Made by a program: the position numbers and the translations under genes. Source: Rhodospirillales bacterium BBD 1991-14 (GTDB lineage Bacteria > Pseudomonadota > Alphaproteobacteria > Kiloniellales > Kiloniellaceae). From it: a stretch of DNA of 64,000 nt. Shown here piece after piece: positions 1-8,992 of the stretch. The first letter of the stretch is position 1. Each line of letters opens with the position of its first letter. Location of the stretch: the NCBI GenBank assembly GCA_001657395.1, contig LYSY01000003.1, forward strand, positions 124,001-188,000, written 5' to 3'. The notes beneath the pieces were generated by a model. That model saw only the letters and a list, made by a program, of their open reading frames with translations, searched no databases and had not been told where the DNA came from.

Positions 1-350
1 AGCAGCCAGATGCGCACCGCATCGCCGCCGATGGAGGTTGGCAGCATCTGGGTGAAAAAGCTGCCGACGAACATCAGGCCGAGAATGCGGGCAAAGGGCT
101 GTGCGGGCCCGATCGCGCCGATCACCAGCCACCAGCGCAGGGCCGAGACCACCGCGATCGCGGCCAGGCTCGCCACGGCTGCCGCGCCGGCGACAGGCGA
201 GAGCCCGGCGATCAGCCCGCCCACGGCCTCCAGATCGATGCTGCGGGCGACAAGCGCCAGCAACGCCAAAGAGACCGCCAGCTTCGCCAGCAGCGCCACG
301 CGCCGCCGCAGCGGCGATGAGGCCGAGCTTCTTGCCTCGACTGACAGCAT
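1..350 (-). CDS. Flippase-like / lysylphosphatidylglycerol synthase TM-family membrane protein (partial)
   Basis: The frame runs off the left edge, so only the N-terminal 116 or so residues are present. After a short basic head (MLSVEARSSASSPLRRR) come hydrophobic stretches and the motif MLPTSIGGDAVRIWLL, a hallmark of the UPF0104/AglD-like integral membrane family that includes the membrane half of MprF. Family members are polytopic inner-membrane proteins linked to lipid or glycolipid translocation; the substrate cannot be told here. The ATG at 350 is chosen because a GGAAGGA ribosome-binding site lies just upstream. Family assignment rests on this one motif and the hydropathy. Confidence 0.7.
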   Translation of the reverse strand, partial: MLSVEARSSASSPLRRRVALLAKLAVSLALLALVARSIDLEAVGGLIAGLSPVAGAAAVASLAAIAVVSALRWWLVIGAIGPAQPFARILGLMFVGSFFTQMLPTSIGGDAVRIWL

Positions 351-445
351 GGAATCCTTCCGCGTGACCACGTCCGGCAGCATGATGCCGCCGCAGTGGT
401 AAACAAATCTTCAGGATTGAGGCAGCCCGGCCGCCAAAGGCAGGG

Positions 446-1090
446 TCAGGCCAGAGACGCGAGGCTGCGGGCCAGGTTGGCGCGTGCCGGGGCCTCGAAG
501 CGGGGCGCGAAGTGGTCGGAGAAATAGAGCCTCTCGCGGGCCAGGAAGCCCTCCAGGACCCGGCGCCGGCCCGCGCGGAAGGCCGCCGCGTCGACATGGG
601 CGTACTCGCGCCGGATGGCGGCTTCGTAGGCCTCGAACGCCGCCCGCTCCGCCGCCAGGATCGAGAGATCCATATCGAGAAATAGCCGCGCGTCCTCCAA
701 CCGGCCGCCAGTTAGACCCTCCCCGGCCAGATCTTCGGGCAGGCGGTGGCCCGCGGTCGCTTCCACCATCCCTGCGGCAGCCTCCAGGCTTTCGGGCGGC
801 AGGACCCCGGCGCAGGCTTGGCGCAGCAGCGCGGCACTCCGCGCCTCGTTGTCCGTGGCCTGCGGGTCGTAGACGGCGTCGTGATAGTAGAGCGCCGCCT
901 CGACGGCGGCCGGGTCTTCCAACCGGCCTCTCACCTCGGCGAAGAGACGCAGCAGCACTTCGACATGGGCCCAGGTGTGATAGTGGCGCTGCGGTTCGCC
1001 GTAGCGGTGGCGCAGATCCGCCATCAGTCGGTCCGGCAGCAGCGGGCTCATCCGCGGCGCGCCCACTGCCCAGCCCTCCCGCGCTCGCAT
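446..1090 (-). CDS. Predicted metal-dependent HD-superfamily phosphohydrolase
   Basis: 214 residues, close to the usual length of the COG4339 family of small HD-domain proteins. The metal-binding histidines are visible in HYHTWAHV (residues 36-43) and the His-Asp doublet in ALYYHDAVYDP (70-71); a later acidic motif DMDLSIL near residue 140 completes the pattern. These are cytoplasmic predicted phosphohydrolases without a defined substrate. The ATG at 1090 has a weak AAGG upstream; an internal ATG at 1051 (MSPLLPDRLM) is an alternative that would remove 13 residues. It stands alone between two unrelated minus-strand genes. Confidence 0.75.
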   Translation of the reverse strand: MRAREGWAVGAPRMSPLLPDRLMADLRHRYGEPQRHYHTWAHVEVLLRLFAEVRGRLEDPAAVEAALYYHDAVYDPQATDNEARSAALLRQACAGVLPPESLEAAAGMVEATAGHRLPEDLAGEGLTGGRLEDARLFLDMDLSILAAERAAFEAYEAAIRREYAHVDAAAFRAGRRRVLEGFLARERLYFSDHFAPRFEAPARANLARSLASLA

Positions 1091-1152
1091 AACCTTATCG
1101 TCCTGGTCGCTCTGGCCTTCCAGTAAGCTAACGGTGGCGCTCTCATACTCCG

Positions 1153-2313
1153 TCAGTTCCTGTTTTCAGGCTGATGGAAACTCAAGAAAGACCTCCGCAG
1201 TTCAATGATCGCTCCACTTGAGGCTTCATGGTATGGCGCTCGACTCCCTCCCTTCGGCCATGCGACTTCAACTGGACCGATCAGTATGCTGTCCTCTGAT
1301 TTGGGGATCCGAGTTTCATCGTCTCGATAGTACAGAATGACTCCTTCAACATCCGTCAGCGCGACCAAGGAGCCATCTGACTTTTGTACTGGATAGATAC
1401 TGAGCTGGGCATTTGCAGCTGTGCGGCCAGACATCGGTAGCGTTGGGCGGACCCGAGAGTCCATAGCTCCGCGCATGGCATACTGAAAATCGTAGCGATG
1501 CACCTTGAGTTCCTTGTGCAGAACTATCTCCAAGGGGGCCTCCAAGAATCGGGACCCGCCCCCCTGGCTGAGGACAGCGTCCAGCTCCGGAACCCTCCTC
1601 CAGTCCTCTTCTTCAGCAGCGATCAGGTAGTAGCCTGCGTAGTTCAGGTCCACCTTGGGGCGATGCCCTTCGGGATTTCCTTCGTAAATCGCCGTGCTCA
1701 TCACACCGAATTCGTTGGGCGAAGGGCTTGGCTTCAAGTTCGGGTCGTTTCTCAGCGTGATGCTCTTGAAGCGCACCCGCGAGCCCGGACGGTTCAGTGC
1801 GGCGAAGGAATGATAACCTTCCAGGACCTCCGGGTTGTCGGCATCCTCGGTCCAGAAGATCAGCGGTACGAAACCATCGGGAAAATCGGGAAAGGCTCTC
1901 CACTGCGGGGTGTCCGCCGGCTGCGGATGAGCAAATGCGTCGCAGAGTTTTGGAACAAGAACGATCACTCCCGAGCCATCGGGCAGACGGTGGGTCATCG
2001 CATCGTTCCTCATGTACCATCTCTTCTGGAAATACCCTTCCCCGAAGCGATGAAAGAAGTAGGGCTCGCACTCCATCACCCGAGTGATCTCGACGGGCGC
2101 CCCCTCCACCTCCAACCTTGCGGTCACTTCGAAGTATCGCGGCCCGTCATGGTACCGCGCGCGCATCCATTGCGAACCCGCGCCGCCGTCCGTGTCGGTG
2201 CCTTCGCTCGACCACCAGACGATGTTCAAGAAGATCATAACACTGCCGATCAAGAGACCGGCGGCGCCGAACAGGGCGATCAACAGCCATCCGATGACCT
2301 TCAGAATCGTCAC
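1153..2313 (-). CDS. Membrane-anchored protein of unknown function
   Basis: 386 residues that I do not recognise. A single strong N-terminal transmembrane segment (about residues 5-32, rich in L, I, G, A, F) is followed by a long soluble region with several Trp/Tyr clusters and mixed charge, so the bulk probably lies in the periplasm. The start is GTG at 2313, supported by GGAGC six bases upstream. Base composition is visibly less GC-rich than the flanking genes (many AT-ending codons), which hints at acquisition from elsewhere. There is no operon partner. Confidence 0.6.
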   Translation of the reverse strand: MTILKVIGWLLIALFGAAGLLIGSVMIFLNIVWWSSEGTDTDGGAGSQWMRARYHDGPRYFEVTARLEVEGAPVEITRVMECEPYFFHRFGEGYFQKRWYMRNDAMTHRLPDGSGVIVLVPKLCDAFAHPQPADTPQWRAFPDFPDGFVPLIFWTEDADNPEVLEGYHSFAALNRPGSRVRFKSITLRNDPNLKPSPSPNEFGVMSTAIYEGNPEGHRPKVDLNYAGYYLIAAEEEDWRRVPELDAVLSQGGGSRFLEAPLEIVLHKELKVHRYDFQYAMRGAMDSRVRPTLPMSGRTAANAQLSIYPVQKSDGSLVALTDVEGVILYYRDDETRIPKSEDSILIGPVEVAWPKGGSRAPYHEASSGAIIELRRSFLSFHQPENRN

Positions 2314-2413
2314 AAAAGCTCCTTAGCTTTGCGTCAGAAACTTCGTTCCACCGCAACCTAGCTTTGTGAAGCTTACCAACCGTTAAGGTCAGGGCCGGCA
2401 GAGAATGCCTCGC

Positions 2414-3253
2414 TCAGCCCTTGCGGGCCCGCATGGCCTCCCAGTCCTCGTCACTGAGCGCCTCCATCAGGCTGAACTGGCCGGCGCCCTTTAGCCACTC
2501 GCCGCCGTCAATGGTCACCACCTCGCCTGTGATATAACCGGACTGATCGGCCAGCAGATAGGCGGCGAGGTTGGCCAGCTCGATATGCTCGCCGACGCGG
2601 CCCAGCGGGATCTTGTTCTTCCAGGCGGCGTCCAGTTCCGGATTGGGCACCAGGCGGTCCCAGGCGCCCTTGGTCGGAAAGGGCCCGGGGGCGATGGCAT
2701 TGAGACGGATACCGCGGCGGCCCCATTCCACCGCCAGCGAACGGGTCATGGCCAGCACGCCCGCCTTGGCCATGGCCGAGGGCACGACGTAGGGCGACCC
2801 GGTCCAGGCGTAGGTGGTGACGATGGAGAGCACGTTGCCGGGGCGCTGCGCCTCCAGCCAGCGCTTGCCGCAGGCCAGGGTCACATAGGCCGTGCCGTGG
2901 AGAACGATGGAGAGCACCGCATCCAGCGCGCGCGGCGACAGGCTCTCGGTCTTGGCGAGGAAGTTTCCGGCGGCATTGTTCACCAGCGCATCGAGCGGGG
3001 CCTCGGCCCAGGCCGCCTCCACCATGGCCTCCACCGCGGCGGCGTCGCGCAGGTCGCAGAACAGCGCCTGGGTGCGGCCCGGGTGAGTCGCGTCGAACTC
3101 GGCCTGGGTTTCCGCCAGCACCGCCTCCCGGCGCCCGCAGATGACGAGCTTCGCCCCCAGCTCCAGGCAGCGCCTGCCCATGGCCTTGCCCAGGCCGGTG
3201 CCGCCGCCGGTGATGAGGATGCGCTTGTCTTGCAGCAGGTCGCTCTGAAACAT
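2414..3253 (-). CDS. SDR-family 2,4-dienoyl-CoA reductase-like oxidoreductase
   Basis: 279-residue short-chain dehydrogenase. The nucleotide-binding motif TGGGTGLG is at residues 15-22, the NNAAGNF motif near 92, and the active-site stretch YVVPSAMAKAG near 155 resembles mitochondrial DECR1 rather than the classical YxxxK enzymes. The following segments (SLAVEWGRRGIRLN, APGPFPTKGAW, ELANLAAYLLAD) also follow the DECR1 pattern. DECR-type enzymes use NADPH to reduce 2,4-dienoyl-CoA during beta-oxidation of unsaturated fatty acids. It is divergent from an acyl-CoA synthetase at 3381, consistent with a fatty-acid role. A good purine-rich ribosome-binding site precedes the ATG. Other acyl-CoA reductase substrates are possible. 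Confidence 0.82.
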   Translation of the reverse strand: MFQSDLLQDKRILITGGGTGLGKAMGRRCLELGAKLVICGRREAVLAETQAEFDATHPGRTQALFCDLRDAAAVEAMVEAAWAEAPLDALVNNAAGNFLAKTESLSPRALDAVLSIVLHGTAYVTLACGKRWLEAQRPGNVLSIVTTYAWTGSPYVVPSAMAKAGVLAMTRSLAVEWGRRGIRLNAIAPGPFPTKGAWDRLVPNPELDAAWKNKIPLGRVGEHIELANLAAYLLADQSGYITGEVVTIDGGEWLKGAGQFSLMEALSDEDWEAMRARKG

Positions 3254-3380
3254 CTTGGGGTCTTTCCTTTATCGGTGCCGGACGGCAGTGAGGCGGGGCA
3301 GTACCGCAGAAGCGTAAGTCTGGCTATGCTAGCGGGCCAAAGACCAGAAGCAAGATTGAGCAGGGAGAGACGGAGGGGCG

Positions 3381-5033
3381 ATGCTTGAGCGAACCTCCAG
3401 CTATGAGGCGCTGTACGAAACTTTCCGCTGGCGGGTGCCGGAGCGCTACAACATCGCCGTCGACGCCTGCGATAAATGGGCGGCGGAAGACCGGCTCGCC
3501 CTGATCGACATAAAGGTTGACGGCCGCGCGCAGCGCTACACGTTTCGCGACCTGAGCCACCTTTCCAATCGCCTCGCCAACGCCCTGGAGGCGCAGGGCC
3601 TCGTCAGGGGCGACCGGATCGCCGTGCTGCTGTCCCAGGGCGTGGAAACCGCCGTCGCCCATCTGGCGATCTACAAGATGGGGGCCATAGCCGTGCCCCT
3701 CTTCACCCTCTTCGGCGAAGAAGCGCTGGAGTACCGGCTGGAGGACGCGGGCGCGGCGGCGGTGATCACCGATGAAGCGGGCCTGGGCAAGCTGGCACCG
3801 CTGCGCGCGCGCCTGCCCACCCTCAGGACCCTTATCTCCATTGATGGTGCCGGCGAGAGCCCTGGGGATGGCGCGCTGGGCTGGCAGGCGCTGCTGGACA
3901 GGGCCTCCGACCGCTACCGGCCCGCCGACACCCTGGCCGACGACCCGGCGCTGATCATCTACACCTCTGGCACCACCGGGCCGCCCAAGGGCGCGCTGCA
4001 CGCGCACCGGGTGCTGCTCGGCCACCTGCCCGGCGTCGAGCTGCCGCAGAATTTCTTTCCGCAAGACGGCGACCTCTTCTGGACGCCGGCGGACTGGGCC
4101 TGGATCGGCGGGCTGCTGGACGTGCTGCTGCCGGCCTGGCACCACGGCGTGCCGGTGCTGGCCCACCGTTTTGCCAAGTTCGACCCGGAAGAGGCCTTCC
4201 GCCTGATGGCGGACCACCGGGTGCGCAACGCCTTCCTGCCACCGACGGCGCTGAAGATGCTGCGCCAGGTGGAACGCCCAGCGGCGCGCTGGGACTTTGC
4301 CCTCCGGTCCATCGGCAGCGGCGGAGAGACCCTGGGGGCCGGTCTGCTCGACTGGGCGCAGGAGACCTTCGGCATCATGGTGAACGAGTTCTACGGCCAG
4401 ACCGAGTGCAATCTGGTGGTCGCCAACTGTGCCGATCTGATGACGGTGAAACCGGGCAGTATGGGCCGCCCGGTGCCCGGCCATCAGGTCGCCATCGTCG
4501 ACGAAGACGGCAACGCCCTGCCGCCCGGCGCCGAAGGCAGCGTGGCGGTGAAACGCCCCGACCCGGTGATGTTCCTGGAGTACTGGGGCAACCCCGAAGC
4601 CACCGCGGCCAAGTTCCGCGGCGACTGGCTGGTGACCGGCGACATGGGCGTGATGGACGAAGACGGTTACCTGCGCTTCGTCGGGCGCGACGACGATGTC
4701 ATCACCTCGGGCGGCTATCGCATCGGGCCGGGCGAGATCGAGGACTGCCTGCTGAAACATCCGGCGGTCGCCATGGCGGCCGCCGTCGGCGTGCCCGACC
4801 CCCTGCGCACCGAGCGGGTGAAGGCCTTCATCGTGCTGAAGCGCGACGCGGACTACAGCAGCGACAATGCCCGCGCCGCTCTGGCGCGGGAGATCCAGGA
4901 CTTCGTGAAGACGAGGCTTGCCGCCCACGAGTACCCGCGCGATGTCGCTTTCGTCGACGCCCTGCCGATGACCGCCACCGGCAAGGTCATCCGCAAGGCG
5001 CTGCGCGCCCTGGACAACGCCGCCGGTGATTGA
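3381..5033 (+). CDS. AMP-dependent acyl-CoA synthetase
   Basis: 550-residue member of the ANL superfamily; it activates a carboxylic acid to the acyl-adenylate and then to the CoA thioester. The P-loop YTSGTTGPPKG is at about residues 193-203, the aromatic motif EFYGQTECN near 335, the hinge region GYRIGPGEIED near 450, and the C-terminal catalytic lysine in TATGKVIRKAL near 533. The overall pattern resembles medium-chain (ACSM-type) synthetases. GGAGGGG lies seven bases before the ATG. Divergence from the dienoyl-CoA reductase suggests a shared promoter region of about 130 bp and joint use in fatty-acid catabolism; chain-length preference is not readable. Confidence 0.88.
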   Translation: MLERTSSYEALYETFRWRVPERYNIAVDACDKWAAEDRLALIDIKVDGRAQRYTFRDLSHLSNRLANALEAQGLVRGDRIAVLLSQGVETAVAHLAIYKMGAIAVPLFTLFGEEALEYRLEDAGAAAVITDEAGLGKLAPLRARLPTLRTLISIDGAGESPGDGALGWQALLDRASDRYRPADTLADDPALIIYTSGTTGPPKGALHAHRVLLGHLPGVELPQNFFPQDGDLFWTPADWAWIGGLLDVLLPAWHHGVPVLAHRFAKFDPEEAFRLMADHRVRNAFLPPTALKMLRQVERPAARWDFALRSIGSGGETLGAGLLDWAQETFGIMVNEFYGQTECNLVVANCADLMTVKPGSMGRPVPGHQVAIVDEDGNALPPGAEGSVAVKRPDPVMFLEYWGNPEATAAKFRGDWLVTGDMGVMDEDGYLRFVGRDDDVITSGGYRIGPGEIEDCLLKHPAVAMAAAVGVPDPLRTERVKAFIVLKRDADYSSDNARAALAREIQDFVKTRLAAHEYPRDVAFVDALPMTATGKVIRKALRALDNAAGD

Positions 5034-5045
5034 TGCGATCGCCGG

Positions 5046-5603
5046 CTAACGGTTCGGGCGGGTTGACAGCAATGCCTGCACCAGCGCGTGCGGCGACTTG
5101 GATGTGACCAGGACCACCTCGTAGAGAATACGCCCGTCGCTGGAGCGATAGATCTCCTCGCGCTGATCGATGCTGCGCACGAACTCCCGGCGATCGCCGA
5201 CCTTGTCCAGCGGCAGGTTCTTGCGGCGCACGTACTCGGAGAACACCAACGAGACCTGATCGGCGCTGGCCTGCTGGGCCATCACCGTGCAGGTGTCGTC
5301 GTTGAAGAGCACCAGCGCGAAAAGGCCGGAGTCGTTCGCCGCCGACCAGACGTCGCCCCGCTTCCCCTCCAGGAAGGCCTGGGCCTGCTGCGGCGGGAAC
5401 TTGCGCAGTTGCGGCGTCGAATCGATCCAGGCGCGCAGATCCCGCGAGTCTTCCACGTACTTCAGGCAGGACTGCACGAAGAGCCCCACGGCTTCGCGGG
5501 CCGGGTCGGCTGCTGCAGGCGCAGAAAGCGAGACCGCCGCTAGGACCGGCAAAAGCACCGCGCCGAAGGTGCGGCGGGTCCACCCACAAAAAACACGAAG
5601 CAT
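5046..5603 (-). CDS. Exported protein of unknown function
   Basis: 185 residues when started at the ATG at 5603, which gives a clean signal peptide: MLRVFCGWTRR, then a hydrophobic core (FGAVLLPVLAAVSLS) and an APAAA cleavage site. The open frame continues upstream for 64 codons, but that part translates a tandem repeat and looks non-coding. The mature part carries two cysteines (SCLKYV and DDTCTV) that could form a disulfide. Its 3' end converges on the acyl-CoA synthetase gene. I do not recognise the family. Confidence 0.65.
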   Translation of the reverse strand: MLRVFCGWTRRTFGAVLLPVLAAVSLSAPAAADPAREAVGLFVQSCLKYVEDSRDLRAWIDSTPQLRKFPPQQAQAFLEGKRGDVWSAANDSGLFALVLFNDDTCTVMAQQASADQVSLVFSEYVRRKNLPLDKVGDRREFVRSIDQREEIYRSSDGRILYEVVLVTSKSPHALVQALLSTRPNR

Positions 5604-5679
5604 AGATATGCACCTGCTGTCGGACTGCCGCGAAGCGGCGCGGCGGTGTTCGTCGGCGACCCTAACAGGTCCGCCCCTC

Positions 5680-5749
5680 CGGACCAAGGCGGTCGGACCA
5701 AGGCGGCCGGGCCAAGACGGTCTGGCCAAGGCGTTCTGGACCATCGGGG
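5680..5749. repeat. Tandem array of five 14-bp units
   Basis: Five head-to-tail units in the divergent intergenic region: CGGACCAAGGCGGT, CGGACCAAGGCGGC, CGGGCCAAGACGGT, CTGGCCAAGGCGTT, CTGGACCATCGGGG. Identity decays from left to right. It lies 70-140 bases upstream of both flanking start codons. Confidence 0.85.
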
Positions 5750-5817
5750 CGGGACGCGGTAAGCAGCCCACCTGCGCTTTGCCCTGCCCCACCATCCCCC
5801 GCCGAGGCTTTCAAAAC

Positions 5818-6414
5818 ATGACCAAGACCATCGACTACTACCTCACCGTGATCTCGCCCTGGGCCTACCTTGGCAGCCAGCGCCTCGCTGAGATCGCGCA
5901 GAAGCACCGCGCGGAGGTGCGGGTCATCCCCATCAATCTCGGCGCGGTCTTCCCGCGCACCGGCGGCCTGCCGTTGCCCAAGCGGGCCCCGGAACGCCAG
6001 GCCTACCGTCTGGTCGAGTTGAAGCGCTGGAGCGGGCACCTGGGCATCCCCCTGATCCTGGAGCCCAGCAACGCCCGGGTGCCGGACCTGACCGCCGCCT
6101 GCATGGTGATCGCCGCCGGCGAGGGCGGCGGGCGGCCGCTGGAACTGGCCCAGGCCTTCGGCCGCGCGATCTGGGAGCAGAACCGCAACATTGCCGAGGT
6201 GGGCACCTGCGAGGCCATCGCCACCGAGACCGGCCACCATGCCTTCGACCTGCTGGCCAAGGCACTGGACCCGGCGGTCCGGCAACGCTACGCAGAGCAG
6301 ACCGAGGCGACCATTGCGCGCGGCGTCTTCGGCGCACCCACCTACGTCTACAAGGACGAGATGTTCTGGGGCCAGGACCGTCTGGAGTTTCTCGACCGGG
6401 CGCTGGCCGGCTGA
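5818..6414 (+). CDS. 2-hydroxychromene-2-carboxylate isomerase-like DsbA-family protein
   Basis: 198 residues with the thioredoxin-like kappa-GST fold: start MTKTIDYYLTVISPWAYLGS, where the serine in the SPWAYLG stretch is the usual glutathione or catalytic position, and the family signature GVFGAPTYVYKDEMFWGQDR near the C-terminus. Relatives isomerise 2-hydroxychromene-2-carboxylate with glutathione in naphthalene degradation, but many act on unknown substrates and no aromatic-degradation genes are nearby. The ATG at 5818 is chosen because similarity to the family begins there; the longer upstream frame crosses the tandem repeat. Confidence 0.82.
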   Translation: MTKTIDYYLTVISPWAYLGSQRLAEIAQKHRAEVRVIPINLGAVFPRTGGLPLPKRAPERQAYRLVELKRWSGHLGIPLILEPSNARVPDLTAACMVIAAGEGGGRPLELAQAFGRAIWEQNRNIAEVGTCEAIATETGHHAFDLLAKALDPAVRQRYAEQTEATIARGVFGAPTYVYKDEMFWGQDRLEFLDRALAG

Positions 6415-6434
6415 CCCGCGAGGCCTGAAACGGC

Positions 6435-6458
6435 AAAGGGGCCCCGAAGGGCCCCTTT
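6435..6458. terminator. Bidirectional hairpin terminator
   Basis: Perfect 10-bp stem AAAGGGGCCC / GGGCCCCTTT with a CGAA tetraloop, placed between two convergent genes. It has a U-rich end (CCTTTCC) on the plus strand, so it can serve the isomerase gene, and AAA/TTT ends allow use in either direction. Confidence 0.75.
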
Positions 6459-6483
6459 CCGACGGTTCCGACTGTTCGAGCCT

Positions 6484-7473
6484 TTAGGCTTCGAGGTCGA
6501 GGCTTTCCGCCTCCTCCTGAACCGTTGCATCGTCACTGCTGCCGCCTTCCAGGCTGGAAATCCTGATCTGGGCATCCAGAAGCAGGCGGGTAATGGTCTC
6601 GCCCTGGTCGTTGGTGGTGCGGGTCACCGAATAGATGGCCAGACGGGTCTGGAAATCGACCGCGTCTTCCGCCAGCCGCTCGCGCACCTCGGCCAGCGTC
6701 TCCTTGAGCGGGCCGGTGACACCGGCGATGCCGTCGCCGTCATCGTCGTCTTCGACTGCGTCGTCATCGTCCGCCACCGCCACGCCTTTGGCCACAGCCT
6801 GGGGCCCTGCTTCGTCGTTCGCGGGAGCGCCGCTGCTCAGGATCTTCTCGGCCAGAGCGGCCGGATCGTCCAGCGTCTCCGGGTCGATCACCATGATCGG
6901 AGCCTGCCCGCCGGAGGTGCCGCTGCCGATCCGGATATCCTGCTCGAAAGAAAGGCTCGCCATGGAGACGGAGACCTCGCCGGTGTCCTGGTTGACTTCA
7001 ATCGAGAGGGACTTGGCGACCATGGAGGTCGACTGACTGAAGTTGGAGCCGGAAATCGCAGTCACCTGGCTGAAGGCGGCGAAGGAAAGCTCGGCCGTGA
7101 AGTTCATGCCCTCCTTCAAGGCCGTAAGCACCGGCTCGACGAAGGCCTTGGTAAACTCCTGGACCGATTCTGAATCGAAACCGAAGGCCTTCAGCACCTG
7201 GCCGAGGTCGCGGCGCATGGTGTCCAGCGCCTTGCGCACGAAACCGCCGGCCTCTCCCAGCAGGGACTTGCTGTCGGTTTCGGCGGCCGCGCCCTCGCCG
7301 ACGCTTTCGGTGTCGTCTACGGCCTGGGCCTCAGGCGAGAGGCGGATCGGATCGCGCCCGGTGGTTGCCGGGTTGTCGAGGAAGGCCTGACGGCCCTGGC
7401 CGCCCAGCGCCTCCGGCGTGCGGCCGAACGTCCCGGGCAGCAGCCCGGGCAGATCGAGAAGTGCGGAGATCAT
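6484..7473 (-). CDS. Acidic low-complexity protein of unknown function
   Basis: 329 residues without a signal peptide or membrane segment. The N-terminal part is rich in G, P and A. The middle (about 100-200) is amphipathic and Ser/Phe-rich (EFTKAFVEPVLTALKEGMNF, then SFAAFSQVTAISGSNFSQS). A strongly acidic run, ADDDDAVEDDDDGDG, lies near residue 230 and a helical C-terminus follows. An acidic, Cys-free composition of this kind is seen in secreted or surface-appendage proteins, but that is inference only. It has a GAGGAGC ribosome-binding site and no operon partners. Confidence 0.6.
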   Translation of the reverse strand: MISALLDLPGLLPGTFGRTPEALGGQGRQAFLDNPATTGRDPIRLSPEAQAVDDTESVGEGAAAETDSKSLLGEAGGFVRKALDTMRRDLGQVLKAFGFDSESVQEFTKAFVEPVLTALKEGMNFTAELSFAAFSQVTAISGSNFSQSTSMVAKSLSIEVNQDTGEVSVSMASLSFEQDIRIGSGTSGGQAPIMVIDPETLDDPAALAEKILSSGAPANDEAGPQAVAKGVAVADDDDAVEDDDDGDGIAGVTGPLKETLAEVRERLAEDAVDFQTRLAIYSVTRTTNDQGETITRLLLDAQIRISSLEGGSSDDATVQEEAESLDLEA

Positions 7474-7783
7474 CGAAGCTCCTCCTGAGACGGCGCGCCG
7501 GGGCCCGTTTGCCGCACCGGCCGGACGGGTTCACCTACCCGCCGCTGCGCCTGGAAAATTCGCAGTAGTTTGGATTTTACGGATCAAGGGTGAAGGAAGT
7601 CTTAGTTCCCTGTTCCCCCGGGCCGCCGGCCCTCCCGGCCTGCCGGGTGTGCATGGCTGCCATCCGGGGCAAAGGCCAACAAGCGTTTGAATCCGGCCCG
7701 GCATTGCGGGTATCACCAAGGTCTTGGTTACCAAAGGATGAAGAGGCGCCCGACGCCGCCCCACAGCACGATAAGGCCTGCCC
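7474..7783. other. Divergent intergenic region without a visible gene
   Basis: 310 bases between two divergent genes. It contains a GC-rich imperfect hairpin around 7619-7647 (CCCGGGCCGCCGGCCCTCCC followed by GGCCTGCCGGG) and AT-richer stretches at 7550-7580 that could carry the promoter of the minus-strand gene. No open frame with coding character was seen. Confidence 0.5.
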
Positions 7784-8992
7784 ATGACCAGCGATTCAAA
7801 CGGCACCAACCCTCCCGGCAGCGACCCTCTGGCCCTGAAAGGCAACTGGGGCTTTCCGACCCAGATGCTCTTCGGCCCCGGCCGCATCAGGAACCTGGGA
7901 CGAGCCTGCAAGGGCCTGGGCATGACGCGCCCGCTGCTGGTCACCGATCCCGGCCTCGCCAGCCTGCCCATGGTCACCGAGGCGCTGGCGGCCAACGAAG
8001 CCGAGGGCCTGCCAAGCGGGCTGTTCTCCGCCGTGAAGCCGAACCCCGTGGGCCGGAACGTCGACGAGGGGGTCGCCGCCTACCGCTCGGGCGGGCACGA
8101 CGGCGTGATCGCCTTCGGCGGCGGCTCCGCGCTGGACTGCGGCAAGGCCATCGCGCTGATGGCCGGGCAGAGCCGGCCGCTCTGGGATTTCGAGGACAAA
8201 GGCGACAACTGGAAGCGGGTCGACCCGGCCGGCGTCGCCCCCATCGTGGCGGTGCCGACCACGGCGGGCACCGGCTCCGAGACGGGCCGGGCCTCGGTCA
8301 TCCTCGACGAGGAGAGCCACATCAAGAAGATCATCTTCCATCCCAAGATGATGCCGGGGACCGTGGTCTCCGATCCGGAGTTGACCCTGGGCCTGCCGGC
8401 GCACATCACCGCCGCCACCGGCATGGACGCCCTGGCCCACTGCCTGGAGGCCTATTGCGCGCCGGGCTACCACCCGATGGCCGAAGGCATTGCGGTCGAA
8501 GGCATCCGCCTGGTGAAGGACTGGCTGCCCGCGGCGGTGCAGGACGGTTCCAATCTCGCAGCCCGCAGCCACATGCTGGCCGCCGCCTCCATGGGGTCCA
8601 CCGCCTTCCAGAAGGGCCTCGGTGCGATTCACTCCCTCAGCCATCCCATCGGCGCGCTTTACGACACCCACCACGGCCTCACCAACGCCGTCGTCATGCC
8701 CTACGTGCTGGCCTTCAACCGCCCGGCCATCGAGGACAAGATGACCCGCCTGGCCGCCTGGCTCGGGCTGCCGTCACCCTCCTTCACCGCGGTTCAGGAC
8801 TGGGTGCTTGCCCTGCGCGCCGAACTCGGCATCCCCGAGCGGCTAGACGGCCTCGGCGTCGGCGACGAACGCATCGAGGAAATCGCCGTCATGGCCGCCG
8901 AGGACCCCACCGCCCCCACCAACCCGGTGCCCGCCGGGGCGGCGGAGATGCGCCGGATGTTCGAAACCGCCCTGACCGGTCGACTCGCCTGA
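7784..8992 (+). CDS. Iron-containing (group III) alcohol dehydrogenase
   Basis: 402 residues. Cofactor-binding motifs GGGSALDCGKAIAL (about 110-123) and PTTAGTGSETGRASV (about 161-175) are followed by the metal-site segments DALAHCLEAYCAPGYHP and HSLSHPIGALYDTHHGLTN, which supply the conserved Asp and His ligands. Members are NAD(P)-dependent cytosolic oxidoreductases on alcohols, aldehydes or lactaldehyde-type substrates. The sequence FPTQMLFGPGRI at the N-terminus is typical. It stands alone, so the substrate cannot be inferred from neighbours. Confidence 0.9.
   Translation: MTSDSNGTNPPGSDPLALKGNWGFPTQMLFGPGRIRNLGRACKGLGMTRPLLVTDPGLASLPMVTEALAANEAEGLPSGLFSAVKPNPVGRNVDEGVAAYRSGGHDGVIAFGGGSALDCGKAIALMAGQSRPLWDFEDKGDNWKRVDPAGVAPIVAVPTTAGTGSETGRASVILDEESHIKKIIFHPKMMPGTVVSDPELTLGLPAHITAATGMDALAHCLEAYCAPGYHPMAEGIAVEGIRLVKDWLPAAVQDGSNLAARSHMLAAASMGSTAFQKGLGAIHSLSHPIGALYDTHHGLTNAVVMPYVLAFNRPAIEDKMTRLAAWLGLPSPSFTAVQDWVLALRAELGIPERLDGLGVGDERIEEIAVMAAEDPTAPTNPVPAGAAEMRRMFETALTGRLA

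Noticed and set aside
10-402. A 130-codon plus-strand frame at the left edge
   Set aside because: The minus strand encodes a recognisable membrane-protein motif with a ribosome-binding site, while this frame is Ala/Arg/Ser-rich filler.
5680-5749. CRISPR-like array
   Set aside because: Units of 14 bases are contiguous with no spacers.
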